Positions 25,057-34,033 are shown, counted from the stretch's first letter. The stretch: 64,000 bases of DNA from Litorimonas sp963972195 (GCA_963972195.1 CAXATH010000003.1:303314-367313); one strand, 5' to 3'. Numbers and translations: made by a program. Notes: a model not told the origin generated them from the letters alone.

Positions 25057-25866
25057 ACCGACCACCCTTTCAAATCCGAAAGAACGAAACGCCCTCTTTC
25101 GTTCAGCTCCCGCATCGGGACCGATCAGGAAAGCCGTATCGGGCCGAACGCGCCGATTCTGCTTTGCGATGGGACTTAAAATGACATCGACCCTCTTGGC
25201 GATCGCCGCGCCGCTGTCAATCCAGCGAACCGTCTGCCGCGCTGCTTGTTGAAGTTCGTCCCCCAAAAGCGGAAAATGCGTGCAGGCCAAAACCACAGCA
25301 TCTATATCGGCGCCTTCGCGACCTTCAAAAAGAGGCGCAATTTCGCGGCGTATATCATTTAAATCAAGCACCTCTCCCGCGAGCTTGCGTTCGGCCATGT
25401 CCACGAGATTGACCGATCCTTGCAAAACCACTTGGCAATTTCCGGCAAAATGCTGAATAAGGCTATCGACATATTTCCGGCGGACGGTGCCGGGCGTTCC
25501 TAATACGCCGATTGTACCGGTTCGCGACCAGGCCGCGGCCGGCTTTATCGCCGGAACCACGCCTATGACCGGTATATCGATCTCGGCTCTTATAGCCTCC
25601 AGAGCCGTAACAGACGCCGTGTTACATGCTATGACAATACAGTCCGGAGACGTCATTTCGGCAAGCGTCGCCAACAAGCCCGGAAGGCGGTCCGTCAGCT
25701 CCGCTTCCGATTTTTCGCCGTAAGGCCGAAAGGCATCATCGGCCACATAATCCAGCGCCAGATGGGGTAGACGTTTACGTATTTCGCCCACGACTGATAG
25801 TCCCCCGACGCCGGAATCAAATATCAGGGCCCGGTGCCTTTCATATGTCTGATGTTCTGAGTGCAT
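25042..25866 (-). CDS. murI: Glutamate racemase
   Basis: Converts L- to D-glutamate for peptidoglycan. 274 residues. The catalytic residues are visible: Asp17-Ser18 in FDSGVGG, Cys81 in ACNTASVTAL and Cys194 in ACTHFPLL, the two cysteines acting as acid and base on either face. The start is the ATG at 25864-25866. It ends inside the last codons of the convergent yqaA-like gene. Confidence 0.94.
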   Translation of the reverse strand: MHSEHQTYERHRALIFDSGVGGLSVVGEIRKRLPHLALDYVADDAFRPYGEKSEAELTDRLPGLLATLAEMTSPDCIVIACNTASVTALEAIRAEIDIPVIGVVPAIKPAAAWSRTGTIGVLGTPGTVRRKYVDSLIQHFAGNCQVVLQGSVNLVDMAERKLAGEVLDLNDIRREIAPLFEGREGADIDAVVLACTHFPLLGDELQQAARQTVRWIDSGAAIAKRVDVILSPIAKQNRRVRPDTAFLIGPDAGAERKRAFRSFGFERVVGLMPG

Positions 25867-25999
25867 TCATCCCTTTCGAGCCTCATTTCATCCTTTGGCG
25901 TTGTGTTTTGCGTTGCCGAAGTCAATAAAGTCTTAGCGTGAAAGGGAATGTCAGCGAAAGTGAGTTTATTTTACGGAATATCCAAGGCATAGCGCCTTC

Positions 26000-27490
26000 A
26001 TGTCGGCTTCGCCTTTAAAAAATACCTCATACAGGCAATGGCTCTTGCTTCTGATTGTCGGGACGCTGGCCCTGCGCTGGGCCTTGATGATTGCGTCTCC
26101 GCTTAATCTGCATGGCGATGAGGCACAATATTGGGCGTGGTCGCAGGATCTCGATTGGGGGTATTTTTCCAAACCGCCGCTCATTGCGTGGATTATTGCT
26201 TTGTTTACGTCCGTTTTCGGACAGGCTGAATGGGCCATCCGGCTACCTTCCGCCCTGCTGCACAGCCTGACCTGCTGGATCATTTTCGTTACCGTTCGCA
26301 AAGCATTTGACGTCAGAACGGGATTTTGGGCCGCGTGTTTTTACCTGTTCATGCCGGGCGTCTGGCTGTCCTCAACCCTTATCAGCACGGATGTGCCTCT
26401 GCTCCTGTGCTGGGCTTTGGCTCTGAATGCCTGGGTTTATTTGCGGGACGCGCCGAGCTGGCCGAGAGCGTTGAAGCTTGGCCTCGCCGTCGGGGTCGGC
26501 CTGCTTGCCAAATATGCCATGCTGTTTTTTGTGCCTGTTTTGGGACTTGCTGTTTTGTTTGATGGTAAAACGCGCCAGGCGCTTTTGGGATTTAAGGGAT
26601 TTACCGCAGGCGTCTTGGCCGCCGCCCTGTTTCTTCCCAATATAATCTGGAATTTAAATCATGACTTCGCGACTCTGGCGCATACGGCTGAGAATGCGAA
26701 CCTCTCCGGCCCGCTTCTCAACCCCCTTGAATTGCTGAGCTTCTGGGTCAGTCAGTTAGGCGTCTTTGGCCCCATCGCTTTTCCAGTACTAATCATCGCC
26801 TTATTTAAGTGGAAACAACTTCCAGCCCTAGGGCGCTGGATTGCGGGACTCGCCATCCTGCCGCTTATCGTTATTTCTCTTGAGGCGCTTTTATCACGCG
26901 CCAATGCAAATTGGGCCGCCACAGCGTATATCGCGGCGCCGATAGTTGTGGCACTTTACGCTGCGTCCCGGCCCAAGCTTATGACGGCCTTAAAGTTTGG
27001 ATTGATTGGTCAAAGCGCGATCATGATTGTCGCCGGAATTGCCATGACCATTCCGGTTTGGGCGAATGCGATAGGACTGGCCAATTCAGTCAAGCGATCC
27101 CGCGCCTGGCCCGAAACCGTCCGCGTCATCGAGAAAATCTACGCCCAGGGGCATGAAGGAAACGAGTTTAGCGGCGTTGCAACTGATAACCGCCTGATAT
27201 TCTATGATACGCTTTATTACGGGTTAAATGAGACAGCTCCGCTTTCCATGTGGAAGCTTTCGCCCGCGCCCGGCAATCATGCGGAGATGACAAACCCGCT
27301 TTCGCACGCAGAAGAACCCGTCCTTCTCATAACTTATTATAAGGACCGGGATGACTTATATTATGAAGATTTTGAAAGGCTCGTTCCGCTCGAGCCGATA
27401 GATATCGATCTGGGCGGCGGCAAGCGTCGGCAGCTCAATGTCTGGGCGGGATATGGTTACACCCCGCCATCGATTGCCAGATCGCGTTAG
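26000..27490 (+). CDS. Glycosyltransferase family 39/83 membrane protein (ArnT-like)
   Basis: A 496-residue polytopic membrane protein with about 11-12 helices. The first periplasmic loop has LHGDEAQYWAWS with the Asp40-Glu41 pair that is catalytic in GT-C enzymes of the PMT/ArnT group, followed by YFSKPPLIAWI. These enzymes use a polyprenyl-phosphate sugar donor to glycosylate lipid A or proteins on the periplasmic side. The acceptor is unknown. The stop overlaps the convergent msrA by 4 bases. Confidence 0.87.
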   Translation: MSASPLKNTSYRQWLLLLIVGTLALRWALMIASPLNLHGDEAQYWAWSQDLDWGYFSKPPLIAWIIALFTSVFGQAEWAIRLPSALLHSLTCWIIFVTVRKAFDVRTGFWAACFYLFMPGVWLSSTLISTDVPLLLCWALALNAWVYLRDAPSWPRALKLGLAVGVGLLAKYAMLFFVPVLGLAVLFDGKTRQALLGFKGFTAGVLAAALFLPNIIWNLNHDFATLAHTAENANLSGPLLNPLELLSFWVSQLGVFGPIAFPVLIIALFKWKQLPALGRWIAGLAILPLIVISLEALLSRANANWAATAYIAAPIVVALYAASRPKLMTALKFGLIGQSAIMIVAGIAMTIPVWANAIGLANSVKRSRAWPETVRVIEKIYAQGHEGNEFSGVATDNRLIFYDTLYYGLNETAPLSMWKLSPAPGNHAEMTNPLSHAEEPVLLITYYKDRDDLYYEDFERLVPLEPIDIDLGGGKRRQLNVWAGYGYTPPSIARSR

Positions 27491-28224
27491 TCCGTTACGA
27501 CTTCGCCCCAAAGGTCTTCAAGGCGACCATCGCGGCCGCATCGAGTCCGATAGAATTTATATTTCAGACTGCTCTTTTTGTAGTAATCCTGATGATAGTC
27601 TTCGGCTTTGTAAAACTCGCCAAGCTCTTTCACAGGGGTGACAATCGGCGCGTTAAACGGTTTGGTCTGTTTAATATCCGCCAGAGAGGCTTCCGCCGCA
27701 GCCTTTTGTTCCGGTGTGGCAAATATCGCCGTGCGGTAGCTATCGCCCTGATCACAAAATTGCCCATTGGCATCTGTCGGATCAATCGTTTTCCAGTAAT
27801 AATCCAGTAATTCGTCATATGAGACGACGGACGGATCATAATAAATCTCGGCCGCCTCATAATGACCCGTGTTGTCATAGGTCACTTCCTCATAGGTCGG
27901 ATTAACCGTCGTGCCGCCTGTATAACCGGATACGACTTCACTGACGCCGTCGAGCTTTTCAAAGTCGGATTCAACGCACCAGAAACACCCACCTGCAACA
28001 ACGGCGGTTTTCATACCGCCCGCACGCGTAGCTTCCTCTGTCATGGCCTCGTCCATTTGAGAGGTTTCTTGGCTCTCCATCGACCCTTGCGTGTCGGACA
28101 TGTCTGTTTGCGCCGCGGTTTCAGTGGATACAGGCTCTGTCTGAACCTGACTGTCTGCGGCGGAGCAAGCCATAAGCGCTAAAGGGAGCAATAAGGGCGT
28201 CATATATAAAGATAGTTTTTTCAT
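27487..28224 (-). CDS. msrA: Peptide-methionine (S)-S-oxide reductase MsrA, lipoprotein form
   Basis: Reduces the S-sulfoxide of methionine. The catalytic motif GCFWC is at 79-83 with active Cys80, and a likely resolving Cys lies near the C terminus (RTRCGRDG). The first 70 residues are an export signal with lipobox LMAC (Cys20) and a disordered Asp/Glu/Ser/Thr linker carrying six methionines between residues 42 and 71, odd for a methionine-repair enzyme. Together with the lipoprotein MsrB at 4.8 kb this implies full methionine-sulfoxide repair at the cell envelope. It has no strong internal start like that of msrB. Confidence 0.94.
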   Translation of the reverse strand: MKKLSLYMTPLLLPLALMACSAADSQVQTEPVSTETAAQTDMSDTQGSMESQETSQMDEAMTEEATRAGGMKTAVVAGGCFWCVESDFEKLDGVSEVVSGYTGGTTVNPTYEEVTYDNTGHYEAAEIYYDPSVVSYDELLDYYWKTIDPTDANGQFCDQGDSYRTAIFATPEQKAAAEASLADIKQTKPFNAPIVTPVKELGEFYKAEDYHQDYYKKSSLKYKFYRTRCGRDGRLEDLWGEVVTD

Positions 28225-28296
28225 GATAGATTCTTTTCACATGATTGGGTCACAGACCAATCACACTGGCGTTATAAAATGGCAAGTCCGTCAGCC

Positions 28297-28992
28297 TTAC
28301 GCCTGACATTCGGGATAGGACATCTCTCCGATTTTCAGTAATGCCCTCTCTCCTTTCGACCAAAACATAACGTTTTGCCCGTTTAAATCCGCCTCATACT
28401 TTTCTCCGGAAGCCGAGGGCACGCGGGGAAGGTCATAAGATGTCCCGTCGACCTTAAGCCGGATCATCTCTTCGCTTTGAACAATCGCTGCATTAGTATC
28501 GCCGCACCGATAAACCCACATATCGTCATTTTCGGTTTTTTCCGACGTCACAGTGTTTTGACGCAACAGAATAAGCCCTAAATCGACATTCCCGTCGCCT
28601 GGCTGGACGATGTTGGCTGTATCCGATGTAAACATAAGGCGGCCATCCCTATCATTGATTACGGCTCGGACGGAATAACGCCCTCGCGGCTCCAATTCGT
28701 CAGGATCAACCTCTAACTCAAAATTCCACGGGATTTGCTGACCCTCAAACTCTATTGTCTGCTCAGCCAGAACTGGCGCGGCGCGGTCAGCGATCGAGAT
28801 ATCTTGTAGTTCAATCTCAGCTACAGCGCCCGGACTCAAGGCAATGCGTTCACGATAGCCTATCTGGCCCGTAATTTTCAGCGTGTTCAATTGAGACTGC
28901 TCAGTTTGATTTGAGGTGTTTGTGGTGTCTGTGCAGGCGGAAAGGCCGCCAAACAAGAGCAATAAAGGAAGCGCAGTTTTTAGCAGAGACAT
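28297..28992 (-). CDS. YbaY-MliC fusion lipoprotein
   Basis: A 231-residue lipoprotein (lipobox LSAC, Cys20, counting from the ATG at 28990-28992). Residues about 35-145 match the YbaY/pilotin-like domain: ITGQIGYRERIALSPGAVAE, then IELQDISIAD and GRLMFTSDT. Residues about 165-231 match MliC, the inhibitor of c-type lysozyme: MWVYRCGD, then SGEKYEADL and MFWSKGERALL, with a final Cys to pair with the first. So one protein may combine an envelope lipoprotein domain with lysozyme protection. It lies 72 bases upstream of msrA and runs in the same direction. Confidence 0.82.
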   Translation of the reverse strand: MSLLKTALPLLLLFGGLSACTDTTNTSNQTEQSQLNTLKITGQIGYRERIALSPGAVAEIELQDISIADRAAPVLAEQTIEFEGQQIPWNFELEVDPDELEPRGRYSVRAVINDRDGRLMFTSDTANIVQPGDGNVDLGLILLRQNTVTSEKTENDDMWVYRCGDTNAAIVQSEEMIRLKVDGTSYDLPRVPSASGEKYEADLNGQNVMFWSKGERALLKIGEMSYPECQA

Positions 28993-29079
28993 AATGGAGT
29001 CCAAAAGCAAGTTTGAAATTAATCTTATTTAATTTACTTACAAGTTTTGAAAATGTTCCAGCGTTAGAGCAAAGATTTA

Positions 29080-29844
29080 TCAGATTTTCCAACCTGTATG
29101 GAGCGCGGCGATACCCCCGCTGAAATCTTCATATGAAACCCGGCTAAAACCGGCCTGTCTCACCATTTCGGCAAATTGTGCCTGTTTGGGAAAACGGCGA
29201 ATGGACTCGACCAGATATTGATAGCTGTCCCGGTCATCCGCAAGAGCCTGACCTAATGCCGGAATGACGGAGAATGAATAAGCATCATAGAACTGTCTGA
29301 GCCAACGGGTCGGCGGCGTTGAAAATTCAAGCACCGCCAATCGTCCGCCGGGCTTTAAAACGCGAAGGAACTCCCGTATCGCCAGGTCTCTATTAGTCAC
29401 ATTGCGAATGCCAAAAGCAATTGTCACAGCGTCGAATGTCTCGTCCGGAAAGGGCAAATTCTGCGCGTCGCCGCAAACCCGGGATAAATCAAGTCCTTCG
29501 TCTTTTTTTTCGTCCACTCCGGCCAAAAGCATTTCGGCATTGATATCGCAAATAATTGCGCTTGCCGCCGCTCCGCCGCGGCGTTGCCTAACGTCGTCTG
29601 CTGCATGAATAAACCGACGTGCGAGATCCCCTGTCCCGCCGGCCACATCAAGCAGTGCCTCCCCCGGTTGCGGGTTTAACTTTGTGATGGTCATGTTTTT
29701 CCAGACGCGATGTATACCGAGGCTCATTGCGTCGTTCATCAAGTCATAATTACCCGCAACGGAGTCAAAAACGCCGCGTACACGAGAGGCTTTCTGGCTC
29801 TCGGGAATTTCTTCGAATCCGAAATCAATTGTTTTTTCTGTCAT
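29080..29844 (-). CDS. ubiE: Ubiquinone/menaquinone C-methyltransferase UbiE
   Basis: SAM-dependent C-methylation of the polyprenyl benzoquinol ring in ubiquinone synthesis. 254 residues. Seen: the N-terminal VFDSVAGNYDLMNDAMSLG block, motif I LLDVAGGTGDLA, IAFGIRNVTN, and the C-terminal GGIAALHTGWKI ending characteristic of UbiE. With ubiA and ubiG also present, this bacterium makes ubiquinone; whether it also makes menaquinone cannot be told. Confidence 0.95.
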   Translation of the reverse strand: MTEKTIDFGFEEIPESQKASRVRGVFDSVAGNYDLMNDAMSLGIHRVWKNMTITKLNPQPGEALLDVAGGTGDLARRFIHAADDVRQRRGGAAASAIICDINAEMLLAGVDEKKDEGLDLSRVCGDAQNLPFPDETFDAVTIAFGIRNVTNRDLAIREFLRVLKPGGRLAVLEFSTPPTRWLRQFYDAYSFSVIPALGQALADDRDSYQYLVESIRRFPKQAQFAEMVRQAGFSRVSYEDFSGGIAALHTGWKI

Positions 29845-29881
29845 GGATTAAGCTTTATCAGCGGCGCATTGAAACTGCCAG

Positions 29882-30862
29882 CTATTCTGCCGCGTCCAGA
29901 AGACGCCCCGATTTTGCCCTTTCGGCCTCTTTAATCGGTTCATAATCAAAAGCAGAGCGACCCCCGGTTTTGAAATAATCCTGATCCTGCTTGAACGCCT
30001 TCACAAGAAAATCAAAAACAGCGCGGATGCGGGTGGAACGCCGCAAATCCTGATGCGCAACCAAGTAAAGATCTTCCGTCGGCGTGATATCGGGTAAAAT
30101 TCGCTGCAGGTCTTTGCGGCGATGTGTGTCTCGTCCGCAAAGTGATTCCATACCGATACCATAGCCATGTTCCAGAGCTTCGCCGAAAGCCCAGATAGAG
30201 TTAGTTTGAAATGTCACGCGCTTAGGCGGGTGGGTCACTTCATCACCATCGCGGAGCCAGAGCTGCTTTCCATCCATGATATTGGCCATAATGCCATCAT
30301 GTTCGCCAATCTCATCTAAATTCCGCGGTTGTCCATGTTGTTTGATGTAGTCAGAGGACGCATAAAATCCGAAAGAGACTTTCGCGACTTTGCGGCCGAT
30401 TAGTGAATTTTGTTCTCCGGGGCTTTCCCACCGAAGGGCGATGTCCGCTTCGCGTTGCGCCAAATTGAAATCCCGGAAACCAATCCCGAGGTCTATCAGA
30501 ATATCCGGGTGTTCGTCGCGAAACCTCTGAATGACGCCCGGCAACCAAGCCGTCCCGATACCTTCTGTCGCGGAGAGCCGCACAACCCCGGAAAGTGAGT
30601 CTTCCAAGGTCGCGGAGCTCCGATCAATCGCAGAGGCTTCGTCTTGCATGCGGCGGACATGATCGAGCATGGACTGCCCAAATCGCGTTGGGACCAGAAT
30701 GCCGTCTTCGCGGCGTAAAAGCGGTGTCTTAAAATGATCTTCAAGGGCGCGAATTCGGCGGCCAACGGTAGGCTGACTCATCCCCAGCTTTTTACCTGCG
30801 GCCGTGAGGCTCCCAACTTCCGCAACCGCCAATAATATAGGGTAATCAGACCAATTTTTCAT
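29882..30862 (-). CDS. LysR-family transcriptional regulator
   Basis: A 326-residue regulator. The N-terminal winged helix is clear: LLAVAEVGSLTAAGKKLGMS then QPTVGRRIRALE, at about 10-45, followed by the linker helix and the periplasmic-binding-protein-like effector domain. I use the ATG at 30860-30862; upstream in-frame codons lack the family start. The nearest possible divergent target is the DUF983 gene, about 140 bases away. Effector unknown. Confidence 0.88.
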   Translation of the reverse strand: MKNWSDYPILLAVAEVGSLTAAGKKLGMSQPTVGRRIRALEDHFKTPLLRREDGILVPTRFGQSMLDHVRRMQDEASAIDRSSATLEDSLSGVVRLSATEGIGTAWLPGVIQRFRDEHPDILIDLGIGFRDFNLAQREADIALRWESPGEQNSLIGRKVAKVSFGFYASSDYIKQHGQPRNLDEIGEHDGIMANIMDGKQLWLRDGDEVTHPPKRVTFQTNSIWAFGEALEHGYGIGMESLCGRDTHRRKDLQRILPDITPTEDLYLVAHQDLRRSTRIRAVFDFLVKAFKQDQDYFKTGGRSAFDYEPIKEAERAKSGRLLDAAE

Positions 30863-31004
30863 ATGCTTTAAGTTACAGAAATGAACGCCCCAAGTCAATT
30901 CCATGCAGATACTTATGATGAGGATTTAGCAGACAGCGTGTAACGAGACCTTGGCTGTAAGAGCAAATCGCCGCAGCCCTGATTTAACTTTAGCAAAAAT
31001 TATA

Positions 31005-31412
31005 ATGAGCCCTTATATCAAGCTCATGTCTCAACTTGGCGATAAACAAGATTTCCCCGACAACATTTGGGCCGCATTTTTTCGAGGCGCGCGTCTGAAA
31101 TGTCCGCGCTGTAATGAGGGCAGATTATTTGAAAGCTATCTCAAGCCAGTAAAACACTGCGGGCAGTGCGGTAAAAGGTGGGACACAGTCCGCGCCGATC
31201 TCGCGCCGGCCTGGGCCGCCATGACGCTCTCCGCCCATGTCATTATCGTGGTCTATCACCTTTTCTTTTTTGACGCGCCTATCGCCAATTGGCTCGCGAC
31301 CTCAATATTGATTGTAATAGCAGCCCTAATCTGTCTTCTCACCCTACCCTCTTTCAAGGGGATCTTCATGGCGCTTGTCTGGTGGAACCGGATGGAAAAA
31401 CAGCAAGGTTGA
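31005..31412 (+). CDS. DUF983 membrane protein
   Basis: A protein of about 135 residues. It has two CxxC zinc-ribbon-like pairs, LKCPRCNEGRLF and HCGQCGKRW, followed by two transmembrane helices (about 70-90 and 95-115). This is the DUF983 arrangement, common in alphaproteobacteria and without known function. The exact start is uncertain: ATGs at 31005 and 31026 both lack a good ribosome binding site. Expected in the inner membrane with the zinc ribbon in the cytoplasm. Confidence 0.82.
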   Translation: MSPYIKLMSQLGDKQDFPDNIWAAFFRGARLKCPRCNEGRLFESYLKPVKHCGQCGKRWDTVRADLAPAWAAMTLSAHVIIVVYHLFFFDAPIANWLATSILIVIAALICLLTLPSFKGIFMALVWWNRMEKQQG

Positions 31413-31464
31413 GCCCTGTTTTGAAAACCGCTTGACGCGAAACCGCGCGCCCCGCATATCACTC

Positions 31465-31557
31465 CTACTCATCAAGACCGGTGGAGGGACAGGCCCTTTG
31501 ATACCGGGGCAACCCAGAAGGTGCCAAATCCTGCGACGTAAGTCGGAAGATGGGACG
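31465..31557 (+). promoter_or_regulatory. SAM-I (S-box) riboswitch upstream of metX
   Basis: The S-box core is present in order: GTGGAGGGAC then GGCCC, GATACCGGGGCAACCC (consensus GAAACCCGGCAACC), AAGGTGCCAAATCCTGC, and a small P4 hairpin CGAC-GTAA-GTCG. The closing helix P1 pairs CTCATC (31468-31473) with GATGGG (31549-31554). It senses S-adenosylmethionine. It sits 70 bases before metX, with a terminator-like hairpin between, so excess SAM should reduce transcription of metX-metB. Confidence 0.9.
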
Positions 31558-31592
31558 AAGAGCGTTACGCTTCGTTTATCTCCGTTTTTATT
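31555..31592 (+). terminator. Probable expression-platform terminator of the SAM riboswitch
   Basis: ACGAAG (31555-31560) pairs with CTTCGT (31570-31575), with a small bulge and inner C-G pairs, starting immediately after riboswitch helix P1. A T-rich tract interrupted by CTCC follows. Position and orientation fit a SAM-controlled terminator; the T-run is imperfect. Confidence 0.55.
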
Positions 31593-31628
31593 TCGTGATT
31601 TGGCCTGAAGATTATAAGGTCGCGCCAT

Positions 31629-32582
31629 ATGGCACAGGACATAGAGTTAAATCGCGGAACTGTCAGCCTAGAGCGAGGATGCGATATACCAAACGACGTG
31701 GTGCACGGACGGCTCTATGGCAATCCGGACGGCCCGCTTTTCATTGTCCTGGGCGGTATTTCAGCGTCCCGCTTTGTCGCCGATGGCGGCCGGCTCAATC
31801 GCGGCTGGTGGTCCAAACTCGTGCGCAAAGGCGGCGCAATTGATCTCAATAAGTTCAAAGTACTCGGCGTAGACTTTGCTCCTGGTAAGGGCGGGCTGGA
31901 CTGCCCAGAAACCATCACGACCGCCGATCAGGCCAAACGCATTGTCGATTTATTACAGGCGGAAAAGCTCGGACCAGCGCGGGCGATGATCGGGTCGTCC
32001 TACGGCGGGATGTGCTCACTTGTTCTTGCGCAGAACCATCCGGACTGGGTCGAAAACCTCTGCATTATTGGCGCAGCGCACAAGCCTTATCCGATCGGCG
32101 TCGGCTGGCGCGGCATTCAGCGGCGCGTTGTTCGGCTCGGCCTGGACGCCGGCAAACCCGAAGCCGGATTGAAGCTCGCCCGCGAACTCGCCATGACGAC
32201 ATACCGCACACCCGAAGAATTTGCCGACAGATTTGCCCTGACCGAAACAGGCCGCAACCCGTTTAGTTTTGATATTTGCGATTATCTCGGATCGCGTGGA
32301 GATGTGTTTGCGCGAGATATGGACGCTCAGAGATTTTTGGCGCTGTCAGAGTCCATCGATCTCCACCGCGTTGAGCCGGAAAACATTTCGACACCGACAT
32401 TATTAATGACCGCGATTTCGGACCAGCTCGCCCCCCTGCCGGATATGCGTGAACTCCGCGACCGTCTCGCCGGACCAAGCGAGCTCTTTACATTTACCAG
32501 CCTTTACGGCCACGATGCCTTCTTGAAAGAATATGACGCGATGAGTCCGCGGCTTGAGGCATTTTGTAAAAATTTGGTTTGA
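31629..32582 (+). CDS. metX: Homoserine O-acyltransferase, MetX type
   Basis: Activates homoserine by O-acylation for methionine synthesis. 317 residues with an alpha/beta-hydrolase fold: nucleophile Ser124 in GSSYGGM, the Asp in TAISDQLAPLPD and the His in YGHDAFLKE form the triad. It is shorter than the usual 370-residue MetX. Whether it uses acetyl- or succinyl-CoA cannot be read from family membership, since both occur among MetX proteins. The SAM riboswitch upstream supports the methionine role. It is followed after about 20 bases by metB. Confidence 0.85.
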   Translation: MAQDIELNRGTVSLERGCDIPNDVVHGRLYGNPDGPLFIVLGGISASRFVADGGRLNRGWWSKLVRKGGAIDLNKFKVLGVDFAPGKGGLDCPETITTADQAKRIVDLLQAEKLGPARAMIGSSYGGMCSLVLAQNHPDWVENLCIIGAAHKPYPIGVGWRGIQRRVVRLGLDAGKPEAGLKLARELAMTTYRTPEEFADRFALTETGRNPFSFDICDYLGSRGDVFARDMDAQRFLALSESIDLHRVEPENISTPTLLMTAISDQLAPLPDMRELRDRLAGPSELFTFTSLYGHDAFLKEYDAMSPRLEAFCKNLV

Positions 32583-32605
32583 TTAAGATAGAGCGAAAAT
32601 CACTC

Positions 32606-33751
32606 ATGAAAAATAAACCCGACCTCCAAACCCAGATCGTTCAAGCCGAGATCGGCGCGGATCCCGCCTTTCGCTCGGTGGCGCCGCCACTCTACACCAC
32701 CTCCACCTACCTCTGGCCGAGTGTCGAGGAAAAAGGACCGTATGATTACGGGCGGACGAATAACCCCAATCGCGACGGCCTAGCTAAAGCTTTGGCCGCT
32801 TTGGAAGGCGGGGCGGCGGCGACCATTACGTCTTCAGGGATGAGCGCGGTTGATCTCTGTCTTAACCTGATGAAAGCGGATGACCTCATCGTTGCGCCTC
32901 ATGATTGTTACGGCGGCACGCACCGCCTCCTCACTCACCGCGCCGAGCAAGGACGCATACGGGTTCTGTTTATTGACCAATCCGACTCGGAAGCTTTGCA
33001 CGAAGCACTCGACGAAAAGCCAGCAATGGTTCTAATCGAAACGCCGTCCAACCCGCTTATGCGTCTGGTGGATGTGGCAAAAATAGCCAAACTGTCGAAA
33101 GCTTGCGGCGCGATTGTCGTGGCCGATAATACCTTCCTGTCACCTGTGCGTCAGCAGCCACTGGCACTGGGCTGTGATATCGTCGTTCATTCCACCACAA
33201 AATATCTCAACGGTCACAGTGATGTCGTGGGCGGCGCCGTCATTTCAAAAACCGAGGAGCATGGCGAGATACTGGAATGGTGGGCAAATTGTTCCGGCGT
33301 CACAGGCTCCCCTTTCGATAGCTGGCAGACTCTGCGCGGCCTCAGAACACTCTCGGCTCGGATGGACATTCAAGAGCGTAACGCTCAGGCTATTGCCAAA
33401 TTCCTCCAGAAACATAAATCCGTGACCAAAGTCTATTATCCCGGCCTGCGATCTGACCCCGGCCACAAATTGATGAAGGCGCAGCAATCGGGCCCCGGCG
33501 CGATGCTTTCTTTTGAAGTGAAAGACGCCGCGGCCGCGTCCCGTGTGCTAAATTCCATAGAAATTTTCCAACTCGCCGCCTCTCTCGGCGGTGTAGAAAG
33601 CCTTATCTGTCAGCCTTCCACTATGACCCATCGCGGTATGGCTGAGGAGGCGCGGCTGAAAGCTGGAATCGGCGATAAATTATTGCGTCTGTCCGTCGGA
33701 ATGGAAGCGGAGTCCGACTTGATTCAGGCCTTGGGGAATTCTTTTGCGTGA
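32606..33751 (+). CDS. metB: Cystathionine gamma-synthase-type transsulfuration enzyme
   Basis: A PLP enzyme of 381 residues that condenses an O-acylhomoserine with cysteine (or sulfide). PLP lysine K199 lies in HSTTKYLNGHSD, preceded by VADNTFLSP and ETPSNP; the C-terminal SLGGVESLICQPSTMTH is typical of the Cys/Met-metabolism family. The ATG at 32606 is chosen; a TTG overlapping the metX stop is possible. I call it MetB from similarity and context, but O-acetylhomoserine sulfhydrylase or a lyase of the same family is not excluded. Same transcript as metX under the SAM riboswitch. Confidence 0.85.
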   Translation: MKNKPDLQTQIVQAEIGADPAFRSVAPPLYTTSTYLWPSVEEKGPYDYGRTNNPNRDGLAKALAALEGGAAATITSSGMSAVDLCLNLMKADDLIVAPHDCYGGTHRLLTHRAEQGRIRVLFIDQSDSEALHEALDEKPAMVLIETPSNPLMRLVDVAKIAKLSKACGAIVVADNTFLSPVRQQPLALGCDIVVHSTTKYLNGHSDVVGGAVISKTEEHGEILEWWANCSGVTGSPFDSWQTLRGLRTLSARMDIQERNAQAIAKFLQKHKSVTKVYYPGLRSDPGHKLMKAQQSGPGAMLSFEVKDAAAASRVLNSIEIFQLAASLGGVESLICQPSTMTHRGMAEEARLKAGIGDKLLRLSVGMEAESDLIQALGNSFA

Positions 33752-33889
33752 TTATACTAAATTATGGAATGTTTCTTCATTTTATGGTCTGATTTTGCAA
33801 AGCGAAGAGCAATTTTTTCTCTTGAGGCCTTCTGCACTTTCCCATAAAGAATTTACCCAGATTAAGAAGACGAGCTTAAACAGGAACAC

Positions 33890-34033
33890 ATGACACTTCG
33901 TAACACTCAGAACGACCCGAAAGTCAAAGTCGCCACGCAAGATCTCCGCGTGAATGATTTGCCGTCTGTCGGTCTGCTTCTGCTTGCTCTGGTGGTGGTG
34001 CTCCTCATTAGCGGAGTCGCGAGCGGGATTTAG
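33890..34033 (+). CDS. Leader peptide of the ilv-leu operon (attenuator)
   Basis: A 47-codon ORF translated by eye, with AGGA five bases before its ATG. Codons 29-40 read LLLLALVVVLLI: seven Leu, three Val and one Ile in twelve codons, just the amino acids made by the downstream operon. The frame ends at TAG 34031-34033, 25 bases before an intrinsic terminator and 84 bases before ilvD. This is the layout of an attenuation leader such as E. coli ilvL, though the 28-residue N-terminal part is longer than usual. An alternative reading is a tiny single-span membrane protein; the complementary RNA segments favour the leader. Confidence 0.75.
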   Translation: MTLRNTQNDPKVKVATQDLRVNDLPSVGLLLLALVVVLLISGVASGI

